In this document: in pieces, positions 1 through 7,565 of the stretch
Layout of the letters: each line of letters starts with the position of its first letter
Numbering within the stretch: position 1 is the first letter of the stretch
Source: Gammaproteobacteria bacterium
GTDB taxonomy: Bacteria > Pseudomonadota > Gammaproteobacteria > JAGOUN01
Reading direction: 5' to 3'
Assembly: GCA_018061255.1 (NCBI GenBank)
Contig: JAGOUN010000014.1
Coordinates: 1 to 32,594 of the forward strand
DNA: 32,594 nucleotides
Notes under the pieces: model-generated
Seen by the model: only the letters and a program-made list of their open reading frames with translations
Told to the model about the DNA's origin: nothing
Database searches by the model: none
Program-made: the position numbers and the translations under genes

Positions 1-267
1 TTCAATATCGTTACGAAAATGGTTAGGATCCAGCACTGCGCGCCCTTAAATCATAAGAAAATATTAAATGATTATAACGGGTACTCAATAGGGAAAATAG
101 TGGCTGTTTGAAAATTCCAGCCACTTAATTGCACATTTTTTAACAACTATTTTGCATATCTTAACCAAAGAGTTAAAAAATGCCATTACAGTAAGTTATC
201 TTTTCATTTCTTACCCGGCTGATTCATATCATTATCTTTGGTGTGAACGGTAAAGCCATCCCCTTCT
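1..267. other. Non-coding flank of IS remnants
   Basis: I see no convincing gene here. The only local structure is a 7-bp inverted repeat (GTGGCTG at 100-106, CAGCCAC at 118-124) with an 11-nt loop and a T-rich stretch about 12 nt downstream. It could be a weak terminator, but nothing next to it needs one. Confidence 0.3.
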
Positions 268-591
268 CTAAACAAAGCGTGGCTCTTCCGGAATGAGTGG
301 AGTCAGTTCAAATCGTCGCAATCCTCCGTGCTTGGCCGAATAGAGCGTATCCATAGCAGTCAAAAAATACACGACAATTTCTGTTTGGTATTTTTTAAGC
401 GCCTTAGGAATTGTCAATAAAAACTCTTTAATTACTGCCTTTTCTTTTCCCTTGATCACAGGAAGTATGAGTGTTTTATTATTATCGCGGCTTGTGACCA
501 AGGTCATAAAATTTTGATGGCCTTTTAGCAAACTGATTTCATCAATCCCAAATGGCGGAGTTTGCGAAGTTGGATCTCTTTTCCTGCGCCT
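268..591 (-). pseudogene. ISL3-family transposase remnant
   Basis: The reading frame open from 591 down to the stop at 268 carries FGIDEISLLKGHQNF followed by TLVTSRDN, which I recognise as the start of the ISL3-family DDE catalytic domain (consensus GIDE-x-S-x-x-KGH). Only about 100 residues remain of a protein normally near 400. An in-frame stop at 592-594 cuts it off from any N-terminal zinc-finger/HTH region, and no ATG or ribosome site precedes it. The C-terminal part no longer reads like an ISL3 protein, so an internal deletion is likely. The bases from 281 (GGCTCTTCCGG) resemble an ISL3 terminal inverted repeat; no matching right end was found. It is a dead fragment. Confidence 0.6.
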
Positions 592-665
592 TTAGGCTTT
601 GTAAGCTTGCCACATTTTTTGCAGGGGATTTTTAATTTGGTACTTTTTTTGGAAAGTGGCGGCAT
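525..665 (-). CDS. Possible 46-aa CxxC mini-protein or remnant
   Basis: A 46-codon frame starts at ATG 665 and begins MPPLSKKSTKLK, followed by one CKKCGK zinc-knuckle half. A second CxxC pair, needed for a full zinc ribbon, is missing because the frame runs out of phase into the ISL3 remnant. No Shine-Dalgarno is visible, and the start lies against the IS21-like repeats. It is more likely the surviving N-terminus of a zinc-ribbon gene or IS-encoded protein than a working gene. Confidence 0.2.
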   Translation of the reverse strand: MPPLSKKSTKLKIPCKKCGKLTKPKGAGKEIQLRKLRHLGLMKSVC

Positions 666-667
666 TT

Positions 668-710
668 AAAACTGATCATACGAGTTCCCTGCTAATTGAA
701 ACTGGTCATA
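668..710. repeat. Tandem IS21-like end repeats
   Basis: Two copies of AAACTGRTCATA lie at 669-680 and 699-710, 30 bp apart start to start. On the minus strand they read TATGACCAGTTT and TATGATCAGTTT. Tandem TGACCAGTTT-type repeats are typical of IS21-family termini, where they are transposase binding sites. No istA or istB gene is present, so this would be a solo end. Confidence 0.3.
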
Positions 711-789
711 TTTTAACGCATTTCCAGCCTTTATGCGGCAAAATCAATTAATCTGCATACTGTTGATATTTTAACCGAAATAAAGGTTT

Positions 790-2223
790 TTATCCACGTA
801 ATAGATTGGAAAAATCAATGATCTTAAAAAAATAATTTCTGTCAAAAACACTATCCTGCGCACCATTAACATGTATTAGTACTGGCATACAGGAGAATCC
901 TTTCGGAATACTAAGTTTTGAAAGTTTTTCTTTCATTTCATCGATCACATTAAGTCGCAGTTCATTTCTACTAAACTTAACTTCGCAAACGTATAAAACA
1001 GAGGTTCTTGTTTGAATAAGATAATCAATTTGGCATCCTTTTGTTTTTGTTGTGGCGCGTTGAAAAAATGGACCATCAATTTCAACATCATCACGACTAA
1101 TGCCAAGCATATTAAAAACAATCTCACGATTAGATAAAACTAGATTTTCAAACTGTAGCCCAATTATACTAGACCACCCCGTCAAATTAGAAAGAGAACG
1201 CACTTTATACTTTTTGTCTCGAATTACTTTAGCCTGCGGCTTAATATAGTTAAGATAAAACCTTAAATAATTGTCTGATAATCTATATTGGCTCAATATT
1301 GAGCTTTTTTTATTTTTAATATGCCAAGTATTGTCTCTAGTCACAAAGCCAGCAGAAACCAGATTATCAAGGTATTCGCTAAGATCACCTCCAGGTGCCC
1401 GCTTCAATTTTATAAAAATTTCTTGTCTTTCTAGTGGTTGATCCACAATCGCTAGTATGATTAATCTGTAAATGTCTGCTTCAGATGAAATAGAATCATT
1501 GAATATCTGATCGAATTCATTAAATAGGATGCCGCTTTCATGAAAGCACATTTTATTAATATTTTCATCAATGCTAATATTCGATTGCCACTCTTCTAGA
1601 TATCTTGGTATTCCACCACAAATAGATAGAAATTTAAATTTTTCATATGAAGATAGTTGATTTGATCTTTCATTAAAAAACTTGTTACAAGCATCAATCG
1701 GTAATTCACGCAAGGTAAGCTGTAAAGAAATGCGCCCTACAAAGCCTGTACTTGATAATATGTTTTTTTGTATCCAGACTGATACTGATCCACATAAAAT
1801 TAAAATTAGTTGAGCATTTTTCTTGAAACAAGTATCCCAGACTGTCTTTAGTTTTCCTAAAAAATCAGGGTCTTTAGAACCCATCCATGATATTTCGTCC
1901 AATAAAACAACCACCCTACCCTTCTTTGACTTTTCGGCAAGAAACCACAGCATGTCAAACCAATCCGTGCTCTCTGGAACTTGCTTTATGAAATATCGAG
2001 TCAGCTGTTTATTAAAGGCTTCTCTTTCAGATAGGTCGGAAGTTTTTTCATGAGGCGGAAGACCTGAAAAACTATAAAAAATATAGTTTTTCGCAAATTC
2101 TTCTGCTAATCGACTTTTGCCAATACGACGGCGTCCTTTAATCACAACAAGGCTGGCAGATTTTTTTGTGGTTAAGCTATTTAATAGACCCAGCTCATAT
2201 TCACGGCCAACGAAATTTGACAT
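790..2223 (-). CDS. AAA ATPase fused to DUF234-like nuclease domain
   Basis: The 477-aa protein begins with an AAA_14/ATPase_2-type NTPase. It has FVGREYEL at residues 4-11, Walker A G30-RRRI-GKS37, and Walker B VVVLLDEISW with D109-E110. A winged-helix-like middle (about 250-325) follows. The C-terminal region has QFEN at 357-360, then QIDYL (D400) and CEVKF (E414, K416), the layout of a PD-(D/E)xK nuclease-like DUF234 domain. This is the archaeal/bacterial SSO1545-type ATPase family, whose biological role is unsettled; mobile-element and defence roles have been proposed. GGAG lies 6 nt before ATG 2223. The gene stands alone between IS debris, is AT-rich, and may have been acquired horizontally. 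The fold assignment is good, the function unknown. Confidence 0.8.
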   Translation of the reverse strand: MSNFVGREYELGLLNSLTTKKSASLVVIKGRRRIGKSRLAEEFAKNYIFYSFSGLPPHEKTSDLSEREAFNKQLTRYFIKQVPESTDWFDMLWFLAEKSKKGRVVVLLDEISWMGSKDPDFLGKLKTVWDTCFKKNAQLILILCGSVSVWIQKNILSSTGFVGRISLQLTLRELPIDACNKFFNERSNQLSSYEKFKFLSICGGIPRYLEEWQSNISIDENINKMCFHESGILFNEFDQIFNDSISSEADIYRLIILAIVDQPLERQEIFIKLKRAPGGDLSEYLDNLVSAGFVTRDNTWHIKNKKSSILSQYRLSDNYLRFYLNYIKPQAKVIRDKKYKVRSLSNLTGWSSIIGLQFENLVLSNREIVFNMLGISRDDVEIDGPFFQRATTKTKGCQIDYLIQTRTSVLYVCEVKFSRNELRLNVIDEMKEKLSKLSIPKGFSCMPVLIHVNGAQDSVFDRNYFFKIIDFSNLLRG

Positions 2224-2340
2224 AGCATCTCCATTTAGTCTCCCAAAAAAGTATTATAGCCATTCTAGGAGACTTATTAATATTATGCAACCCTTGATTA
2301 GGTGTTTACTTCATCGCCAACAAACCCACCTTGGAGAGGC

Positions 2341-2531
2341 GTAAGCGCCGCATAAACTACATGGGTTGCATTATTTCTTGATTTCGTTTTACGAATTTTT
2401 AAAAATATTCCAAGGCAGAAGTTTTTCGTAATCTTCGACTGTTGTGCAATAAGGAATAAGCTTAAGTAAGGCGGCATAATAATCGTATGGGCTAAGGCCA
2501 TGCAGAAGCGCGGTCCGTATCAAGCTCATAT
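2341..2531 (-). mobile_element. IS66-family 3'-end remnant
   Basis: GTAAGCGCCG at 2341 matches the GTAAGCG-type terminal inverted repeat of IS66-family elements. It lies about 48 bp beyond the stop codon of a transposase C-terminus on the minus strand, as expected for the right end of such an element. The remnant continues to about 2523-2531, where it is fused to the 3' end of the neighbouring hypothetical gene. The rest of the element, normally about 2.5 kb, is gone. If the end is genuine, GGAGAGGC at 2333-2340 would be one half of the 8-bp target duplication. Confidence 0.6.
2389..2523 (-). pseudogene. IS66 transposase C-terminal fragment
   Basis: Read on the minus strand from 2523 to the TAA at 2389-2391, the frame gives LIRTALLHGLSPYDYY, then KLIPYCTTVEDYEKLLPW. 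This is the C-terminal domain of IS66 transposase (family pattern: TAK-x-NGLxPYxYL ... TVEDYExLLPWN). Only about 44 residues survive and there is no start. A longer open frame in a different phase across the same bases is a shadow of this fragment. Confidence 0.75.
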
Positions 2532-3178
2532 GCAAGCACATGTAACAATTCATTTGGATATTGAATAAATTCAGATACGGGTATCTTGAAAATACCGAGT
2601 GCTGAGAATTTTTCGTATTGAATTTCAGCTTGTGATTTTATGATTTTTGCTATTTTTTTAAAAAAAAAGTTAACAGCATCACTGGCGAAGGTGATACCAT
2701 CATCTTCACCATTCAATTCAATATTGCTGCTCTCAACCGATGTAATCTTCTTACGATTTTTCTCCTGAAACCAACGGCTTATTTCGAAATATAAACTTAT
2801 AAAAATAATTTTATATCCATAAGACAGCGGTGCTTCTTGGAGCGAATATCCAGACTGAGTAAAGAATCGTTCACCGCCTTTAAATAACCACCTGATAGAA
2901 CTGATAGCATCTTCTGTTCCAACATTTTCAAAATCTTCTATTTTTTTAAAACATTTTTTCAAGTCATCCAGGCTATTATCTTCTTTACCTAGAATGATTT
3001 CATATGATTTAACACAGTCTAAAATAAGTTCGTTATCACTTAATGTTAAGACATAAAAATCTTCTACAATCTTAGTTAAGTGATCAATTTCTTGCCTCCC
3101 TTTGGGTTGGTTTTCGCTCATATTTTTTTCATAAGTTTTTTCGAGATCATCAAAATAATGAGATAATTTTTCATGCAT
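2492..3178 (-). CDS. Hypothetical protein with IS66-derived tail
   Basis: I do not recognise this 228-aa protein. It is hydrophilic and charged, probably mostly helical, with no signal peptide and no clear membrane segment. A polar loop (VESSNIELNGEDDG) sits near residue 155. ATG 3178 (MHEKLSHYF) is preferred because GAGGTG ends 4 nt upstream; an in-frame TTG at 3190 lies inside that site. The gene begins 8 bp after the stop of the FMN glutamate-synthase-like gene, so the two are probably co-transcribed. Its last residues, roughly YELDTDRASAWP, are read through the IS66 remnant in a phase the transposase did not use. The original C-terminus therefore seems to have been lost by a deletion. Confidence 0.6.
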   Translation of the reverse strand: MHEKLSHYFDDLEKTYEKNMSENQPKGRQEIDHLTKIVEDFYVLTLSDNELILDCVKSYEIILGKEDNSLDDLKKCFKKIEDFENVGTEDAISSIRWLFKGGERFFTQSGYSLQEAPLSYGYKIIFISLYFEISRWFQEKNRKKITSVESSNIELNGEDDGITFASDAVNFFFKKIAKIIKSQAEIQYEKFSALGIFKIPVSEFIQYPNELLHVLAYELDTDRASAWP

Positions 3179-3186
3179 ATTACACC

Positions 3187-4857
3187 TCAAAATAAAGATA
3201 AAGTCTGTGCGTCAACCTCACGACGATAAACATGATGTTCAATCATGTTTTGATCAGAATTGCGCACTCCAGAAAATTTTTCTGCGGTAGCAGATCCCCA
3301 GGAAATTAAATATTCTTTAGGAGCACTACCTTCCAAAATGGCATTTTCAGATAAATAAGTATAAAGCTCATCGTAAGTATATTCTTCTGTACTACCAACG
3401 CGTCGATGAATATGACCTGGCGTTAAATATTCAGCGTACTCTAGACCTGCAGCCCCCAACACTTCGAGAAAGCTAGACAAAGTTTCCTTATGGAAATTAG
3501 CGACTTTAGGGGCTTTATCTTGAATATTTAAGGCATACATTCTTCGCGGGTCTTGAGTCGTAATACCAGTGGGGCATTTATTACTGTGGCATTGTCTAGC
3601 TTGTACGCAGCCTAAAGCAAACATCATTCCTCTACCAATATTACATATATCAGCTCCTAAGGCGATTTTGGTCAATACATCAAAGCCTGAGATAATTTTC
3701 CCACTGGCAATCAGTTTAATATGACGCCGCAATCCTGTCCCGACTAACGCATTATGAATAAAAATAAGCGCATCATTCAAAGGTGTTCCCACATGATCTG
3801 CAAACTCAACCGGAGCAGCACCTGTTCCGCCTTCAGCGCCATCAATAGAAATAAAATCTGGGTATATTTTTAATTCTAACATTGCTTTACAAATTGATAA
3901 AAAATCAGAGCGTACGCCCAAGCACAGCTTAAAGCCTACTGGCTTTCCTCCCGACAAATCACGCAAACGCTGCACAAATTCAAGTAAGCCTTTTGGAGTG
4001 CTAAAAGCAGAATGTGCCGGCGGAGAATTACAATCAACTCCTTCTGGCACACCTCGCGCATGAGCAATTTCAGCCGATACTTTCACCCCAGGCAAAATCC
4101 CGCCATGCGCAGGTTTTGCACCTTGAGATAATTTTATTTCAATCATTTTCACATGGTGATGTTGCGCATTTTTAGAAAAATTCTCTTGAGAAAAAGTCCC
4201 ATCTTCATTACGACAACCAAAATAACCCGTACCAATTTGCCAGATAAGATCTCCGCCTTCCATCAAGTGATAGCGGCTCAAACCACCCTCTCCGGTGTTC
4301 TGCGCAAAACCACCGAGTTTCGCACCAAGATTTAAAGCGCGAATGGCATTTTGACTTAAAGCACCAAAACTTAATGCAGAAATATTAATACGTGAAGCAT
4401 AGTAAGGGTTTAAACACTGCTCATTACCCACAACGACTCTTGCGCCTTCTTTTTTTGCTTTACATGGCTGTAATGAATGCGCCATCCATTCATAACCGGA
4501 TTTATCCATATCAAGCTGAGTGCCAAATGGTAGTGTATCCAGTGTTCTTTCTGCGCGACTTGCGACTAAATCGCGCATCTCTTTATTAAATGGCCGATCA
4601 TCTTGATCATTCACAATAAAATATTGTTGAATTTGAGGGCGAAATGAAAGAAAAATATAACGAATATGTCCCCATACTGGGTAGTTTCTGAGAATATTGC
4701 TTTTAGTTTGGAAAATATCGTAAAAACCAAGAACAGCCACAGGTAGTAAAACAATTAAAAACCACAGAACAGCTGGCCAATAAGAATAAACGATAGCAAG
4801 CGCTGCGAAAACAGCGGTAACGACGATGTAAAAACGCATTCTAACTGGTAATAACAT
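3187..4857 (-). CDS. Membrane-anchored FMN glutamate synthase family protein
   Basis: From ATG 4857 this is 556 aa. Residues about 8-48 form two hydrophobic segments (YIVVTAVFAALAIVYSY, then AVLWFLIVLLPVAVLGFY). The rest is the glutamate-synthase central/FMN barrel domain: SALSFGALS, GEGG, KPAHGG and SIDGAEGGTGAAP. It also has the CX5CX4C iron-sulfur signature (C417, C423, C428; GCVQARQCHSNKCPTG) that binds [3Fe-4S] in GltB. No glutamine amidotransferase domain is present, so it cannot be a complete GOGAT; this stand-alone family is widespread and poorly characterised. An upstream in-frame ATG at 4896 lies inside a palindromic repeat and is rejected; AAGGGAAG precedes ATG 4857. Confidence 0.85.
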   Translation of the reverse strand: MLLPVRMRFYIVVTAVFAALAIVYSYWPAVLWFLIVLLPVAVLGFYDIFQTKSNILRNYPVWGHIRYIFLSFRPQIQQYFIVNDQDDRPFNKEMRDLVASRAERTLDTLPFGTQLDMDKSGYEWMAHSLQPCKAKKEGARVVVGNEQCLNPYYASRINISALSFGALSQNAIRALNLGAKLGGFAQNTGEGGLSRYHLMEGGDLIWQIGTGYFGCRNEDGTFSQENFSKNAQHHHVKMIEIKLSQGAKPAHGGILPGVKVSAEIAHARGVPEGVDCNSPPAHSAFSTPKGLLEFVQRLRDLSGGKPVGFKLCLGVRSDFLSICKAMLELKIYPDFISIDGAEGGTGAAPVEFADHVGTPLNDALIFIHNALVGTGLRRHIKLIASGKIISGFDVLTKIALGADICNIGRGMMFALGCVQARQCHSNKCPTGITTQDPRRMYALNIQDKAPKVANFHKETLSSFLEVLGAAGLEYAEYLTPGHIHRRVGSTEEYTYDELYTYLSENAILEGSAPKEYLISWGSATAEKFSGVRNSDQNMIEHHVYRREVDAQTLSLF

Positions 4858-4874
4858 GCTTTTTGCTTCCCTTC

Positions 4875-4898
4875 TCATGCCAGCTTGCGCTGGCATGA
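4875..4898. repeat. REP-like 10-bp-stem palindrome
   Basis: TCATGCCAGC and GCTGGCATGA flank a TTGC loop, giving a perfect 10-bp stem. It lies between the Ala-rich gene and the glutamate-synthase-like gene. It resembles the common extragenic palindromes that generate spurious N-termini of the PAQAG type. It may also act as a weak transcription attenuator. Confidence 0.65.
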
Positions 4899-4918
4899 CG
4901 ATTATACAATCTTATAAT

Positions 4919-5236
4919 TTAGACATGCGGAGAAAACTGCTTGCCATCATTTGTTGACTGCGTACTGTCTGTTTTCTGCGATGAATAAAATCCAGGAGTA
5001 CGTAAGCTACGGCCATGAGGTCCATTAAAACCTGAACCATCAACAGATTTAGCTTCGCTTGGAGTAGGCGACACCGGGGTAGGCGACACCGGGGTATTAC
5101 CTGACTCGGCTTTTGCTTGCATTGCATCATTAACAGTTGTATCGACTGCTAATGTTGTTTTGACTTGTGCTGCTTTTGATGCTGCTTCTGCTGCTTTTGA
5201 TTCTGCTTCTGCTGCAAAAGGACTGTCTGTAAACAT
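4919..5236 (-). CDS. Ala-rich small protein with PTPVS repeats
   Basis: This 105-aa protein has no recognisable family. Its N-terminus is Ala/Glu/Lys rich (FAAEAESKAAEAASKAAQ) and likely helical. A short Pro/Thr/Ser spacer follows (TPVSPTPVSPTP, about residues 48-59), encoded by a 15-bp tandem repeat. The C-terminus is Gly/Ser/Gln rich and disordered-looking. There is no signal peptide or membrane segment. AGAGG 7-8 nt before ATG 5236 supports the start. It begins 32 bp after the sucD stop and could be read from the TCA operon. In a Legionellales-type genome such a low-complexity protein could be a secreted substrate, but that is speculation. Confidence 0.55.
   Translation of the reverse strand: MFTDSPFAAEAESKAAEAASKAAQVKTTLAVDTTVNDAMQAKAESGNTPVSPTPVSPTPSEAKSVDGSGFNGPHGRSLRTPGFYSSQKTDSTQSTNDGKQFSPHV
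5061..5096. repeat. 15-bp tandem repeat, about 2.4 copies
   Basis: GGAGTAGGCGACACC is followed by GGGGTAGGCGACACC and a partial GGGGTA. It lies in frame within the Ala-rich gene and encodes the repeated Pro-Thr-Pro-Val-Ser unit. Copy number could vary between strains without breaking the frame. Confidence 0.8.
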
Positions 5237-5268
5237 TATTGACCTCTCTTGTTATTATTAATTAATCA

Positions 5269-6147
5269 TCACCAACCAGTGATCTCTTTCAAACGTAACC
5301 CCATTTGCGCGGGATTTTTAGTTGTTGCGACTCCGGCCGCTTCTAACGCTGCAAACTTCTCTGCTGCAGTTCCCTTTCCTCCTGAAATAATCGCACCCGC
5401 ATGACCCATACGTTTACCCGCGGGTGCAGTCACTCCAGCGATATATGCTACCATAGGTTTTCTTATGTGATGCTTAATAAACTCAGCGGCTTCTTCTTCA
5501 CCTGATCCACCAATTTCACCCACCATCACAATGGCCTCGGTTTGTGGATCTTTCTCGAATCGCGCTAAAATATCGATAAAGTTACTGCCTGGAATTGGAT
5601 CGCCACCAATACCGACACAGGTACTTTGACCAAAACCTAAATCAGTCGTTTGTTTTACTGCTTCATAAGTCAATGTACCTGAACGAGAAACAATACCGAC
5701 TTTTCCTGGCAAATGAATATTGCCTGGCATTATTCCCATTTTACATTCGCCCGGGGTAATTAATCCTGGACAATTCGGCCCAATCAATACGACATCCGGA
5801 TAATTTTTATCGATATAATATTTCACTTCCAACATATCAAGAACAGGAATCCCTTCTGTAATACAGGCAATAATTTTAATGCCTGCTTCCACCGCTTCTA
5901 AAATGGAATCTTTACAAAAAGGAGCGGGAACATAAATCATACTGGCATCTGCGCCCGTCACACGCACGGCGTCTTTGACGGTGTCAAAGACAGGGCGATC
6001 CAAATGCATTTGACCGCCTTTCCCAGGAGTCACGCCGCCAACAAATTGAGTGCCATAATCAATCGCGCCTTGTGAATGCAGAGTGCCTTGTTTTCCGGTA
6101 AAACCTTGACAAATAAGTTTGGTGTGTTTGTTAATTAGAATGCTCAT
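5269..6147 (-). CDS. sucD: Succinyl-CoA synthetase alpha subunit
   Basis: The 292-aa cytoplasmic subunit catalyses, with SucC, succinyl-CoA + NDP + Pi to succinate + CoA + NTP in the TCA cycle. The N-terminal CoA-binding Rossmann domain carries GFTGKQGT (15-22) and GGVTPGKGG (37-45). GPNCPG lies at 123-128. The phosphorylated active-site histidine is H249 in [10 protein letters not shown]. Length matches the family (about 290). It is the last enzyme gene of the sdh-suc block. It is separated from sucC by 220 bp of palindromic repeats, an unusually long gap for this pair. Confidence 0.97.
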   Translation of the reverse strand: MSILINKHTKLICQGFTGKQGTLHSQGAIDYGTQFVGGVTPGKGGQMHLDRPVFDTVKDAVRVTGADASMIYVPAPFCKDSILEAVEAGIKIIACITEGIPVLDMLEVKYYIDKNYPDVVLIGPNCPGLITPGECKMGIMPGNIHLPGKVGIVSRSGTLTYEAVKQTTDLGFGQSTCVGIGGDPIPGSNFIDILARFEKDPQTEAIVMVGEIGGSGEEEAAEFIKHHIRKPMVAYIAGVTAPAGKRMGHAGAIISGGKGTAAEKFAALEAAGVATTKNPAQMGLRLKEITGW

Positions 6148-6367
6148 GTTTTCCTCTATTTAAATTATGTTTTCAAGTAACAATAGCGACTGAACCCTTC
6201 TCCTTCCGGGAGATTTTAATGAAGCCCTATTCGGCGCTTTCTTTCAGTGAAAGAAAGTTGCCGACAGGCCGCATGAGGGGATGCTAAAAACTTTTCGACT
6301 CCCCTCACCCCTACCCCTCTCCGGGGAGGAGAGGGGTTTCAATCGCAATTATCTCGTTATATTTTTT
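6148..6367. repeat. Palindromic repeat cluster between sucC and sucD
   Basis: This 220-bp spacer holds no gene. It has a perfect 9-bp hairpin (CTTTCTTTC 6237-6245, GAAAGAAAG 6249-6257). A second pair is GAGGGGA 6275-6281 with TCCCCTC 6300-6306. A third hairpin is CCCCTCTCC 6314-6322 with GGAGAGGGG 6328-6336. The CCTCTCC/GGAGAGG arms resemble those of the repeat between nrdA and nrdB, so both may be copies of one dispersed repeat family. Confidence 0.65.
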
Positions 6368-7537
6368 TTATTTCTGTTTTGCTGCTGCGACGACTTGTTG
6401 TGCAGCGTCATCAAAACTTTTCGCTGCAATTACATTCATGCCACTTTCACTTAATAATTTAGCGCCCAACTCAGCATTATTCCCTTCTAAACGAACAACA
6501 ACTGGAATAGAAATGCCGACTTCTTTAACCGCTGCAAGAATACCTTCGGCAATTAAATCACAACGCACAATACCGCCAAATATATTGACCAAAATTGCTT
6601 TAACACCAGTATCAGATAAAATAATTTTAAATGCTTCCGTAACGCGCTCTTTAGTTGCGCCACCGCCTACATCTAGAAAGTTAGCTGGCTGACCTCCATG
6701 AAATTTTACCAAATCCATAGTTGCCATAGCTAAGCCTGCGCCATTTACCATGCAACCAATATTGCCTTCTAATGCAACATAATTAAGTTCCCACTGAGCA
6801 GCACGATTTTCACGTTCATCTTCTTGTGACCCATCACGAACATCACGCAATTTTGTTTGGCGATATAACGCATTTTGGTCAATACTGATTTTTCCATCCA
6901 AACAACTCAGCTTTCCATCGTCTTTAATAATTAATGGATTGATTTCTAATAACGCGAAATCTTTATCGGTAAACATTTTACCTAAGCCCATCATGATATG
7001 CGTGAATTGTTTTACTTGATCTTCGTTAAGTCCAAGTTTGAAAGCCAATTCGCGACATTGGTAAGGCATCACACCGACCAATGGATCCACAATTGCCGTT
7101 AGAATTTTTTCAGGATGATGATTCGCCACTTCCTCAATATCCACACCGCCTTCTGTCGATGCCATAAAAATAATTCGACGCGTTGCGCGATCAACTACCG
7201 CGCCCAAGTATAACTCCTTTGCAATATTTGATGCTTTTTCGAGAAGAATTTGATTAATGGGTTGACCATTAGCGTCTGTTTGGTAGGTTACTAAACGGGT
7301 GCCAATCAGACGTGTAAATTCCTTTTCCATCGCTTCTTGAGTTTTAACAAACTTTACTCCACCCGCTTTACCACGACCACCGGCATGCACTTGAGCTTTA
7401 ACCATCACTCCATCTTGCGAGTTTAAGCGTTGAAATATTTTAATCGCTTCTTCTAGCGTACTCGCGACTTCACCGTCCGATACGGGAAGGTTGTATTCTC
7501 TATATAACTGCTTGGCTTGATATTCATGAAGATTCAT
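6368..7537 (-). CDS. sucC: Succinyl-CoA synthetase beta subunit
   Basis: The 389-aa protein (E. coli 388) begins [19 protein letters not shown], the conserved start of the ATP-grasp nucleotide-binding domain. [13 protein letters not shown] at about 51-63 is the nucleotide-binding glycine loop. LLEINPLI near residue 197 gives metal/nucleotide ligands. [15 protein letters not shown] and FLDVGGGA belong to the C-terminal ligase/CoA domain that packs against SucD. It follows sucB by 28 bp in the TCA operon. Nucleotide specificity (ATP or GTP) cannot be decided from the sequence alone. Confidence 0.97.
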   Translation of the reverse strand: MNLHEYQAKQLYREYNLPVSDGEVASTLEEAIKIFQRLNSQDGVMVKAQVHAGGRGKAGGVKFVKTQEAMEKEFTRLIGTRLVTYQTDANGQPINQILLEKASNIAKELYLGAVVDRATRRIIFMASTEGGVDIEEVANHHPEKILTAIVDPLVGVMPYQCRELAFKLGLNEDQVKQFTHIMMGLGKMFTDKDFALLEINPLIIKDDGKLSCLDGKISIDQNALYRQTKLRDVRDGSQEDERENRAAQWELNYVALEGNIGCMVNGAGLAMATMDLVKFHGGQPANFLDVGGGATKERVTEAFKIILSDTGVKAILVNIFGGIVRCDLIAEGILAAVKEVGISIPVVVRLEGNNAELGAKLLSESGMNVIAAKSFDDAAQQVVAAAKQK

Positions 7538-7565
7538 ATTTTTTTCCTAGTTCTGATTTTTATTT

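Noticed and set aside
785-796. TTATCCACG as a DnaA box
   Set aside because: It has one mismatch and lies at the 3' end of the ATPase gene with no other boxes or origin-like sequence nearby.
2285-2371. Inverted repeat ATGCAACCC / GGGTTGCAT considered as an attC site or MITE
   Set aside because: The right arm is within the IS66 remnant and the left arm outside it, the core does not fit attC (GTTRRRY), and 9-bp arms at this distance can arise by chance.
2298-2501. 67-codon minus-strand frame starting MALAHTIIMPP
   Set aside because: It reads the IS66 remnant in the wrong phase; the homologous transposase residues are in another frame of the same bases.
4912-5130. Alternative 72-codon frame overlapping the Ala-rich gene
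   Set aside because: It overlaps a frame with a better start and Shine-Dalgarno, and its Met/Leu/Arg-rich composition looks like an out-of-phase reading.
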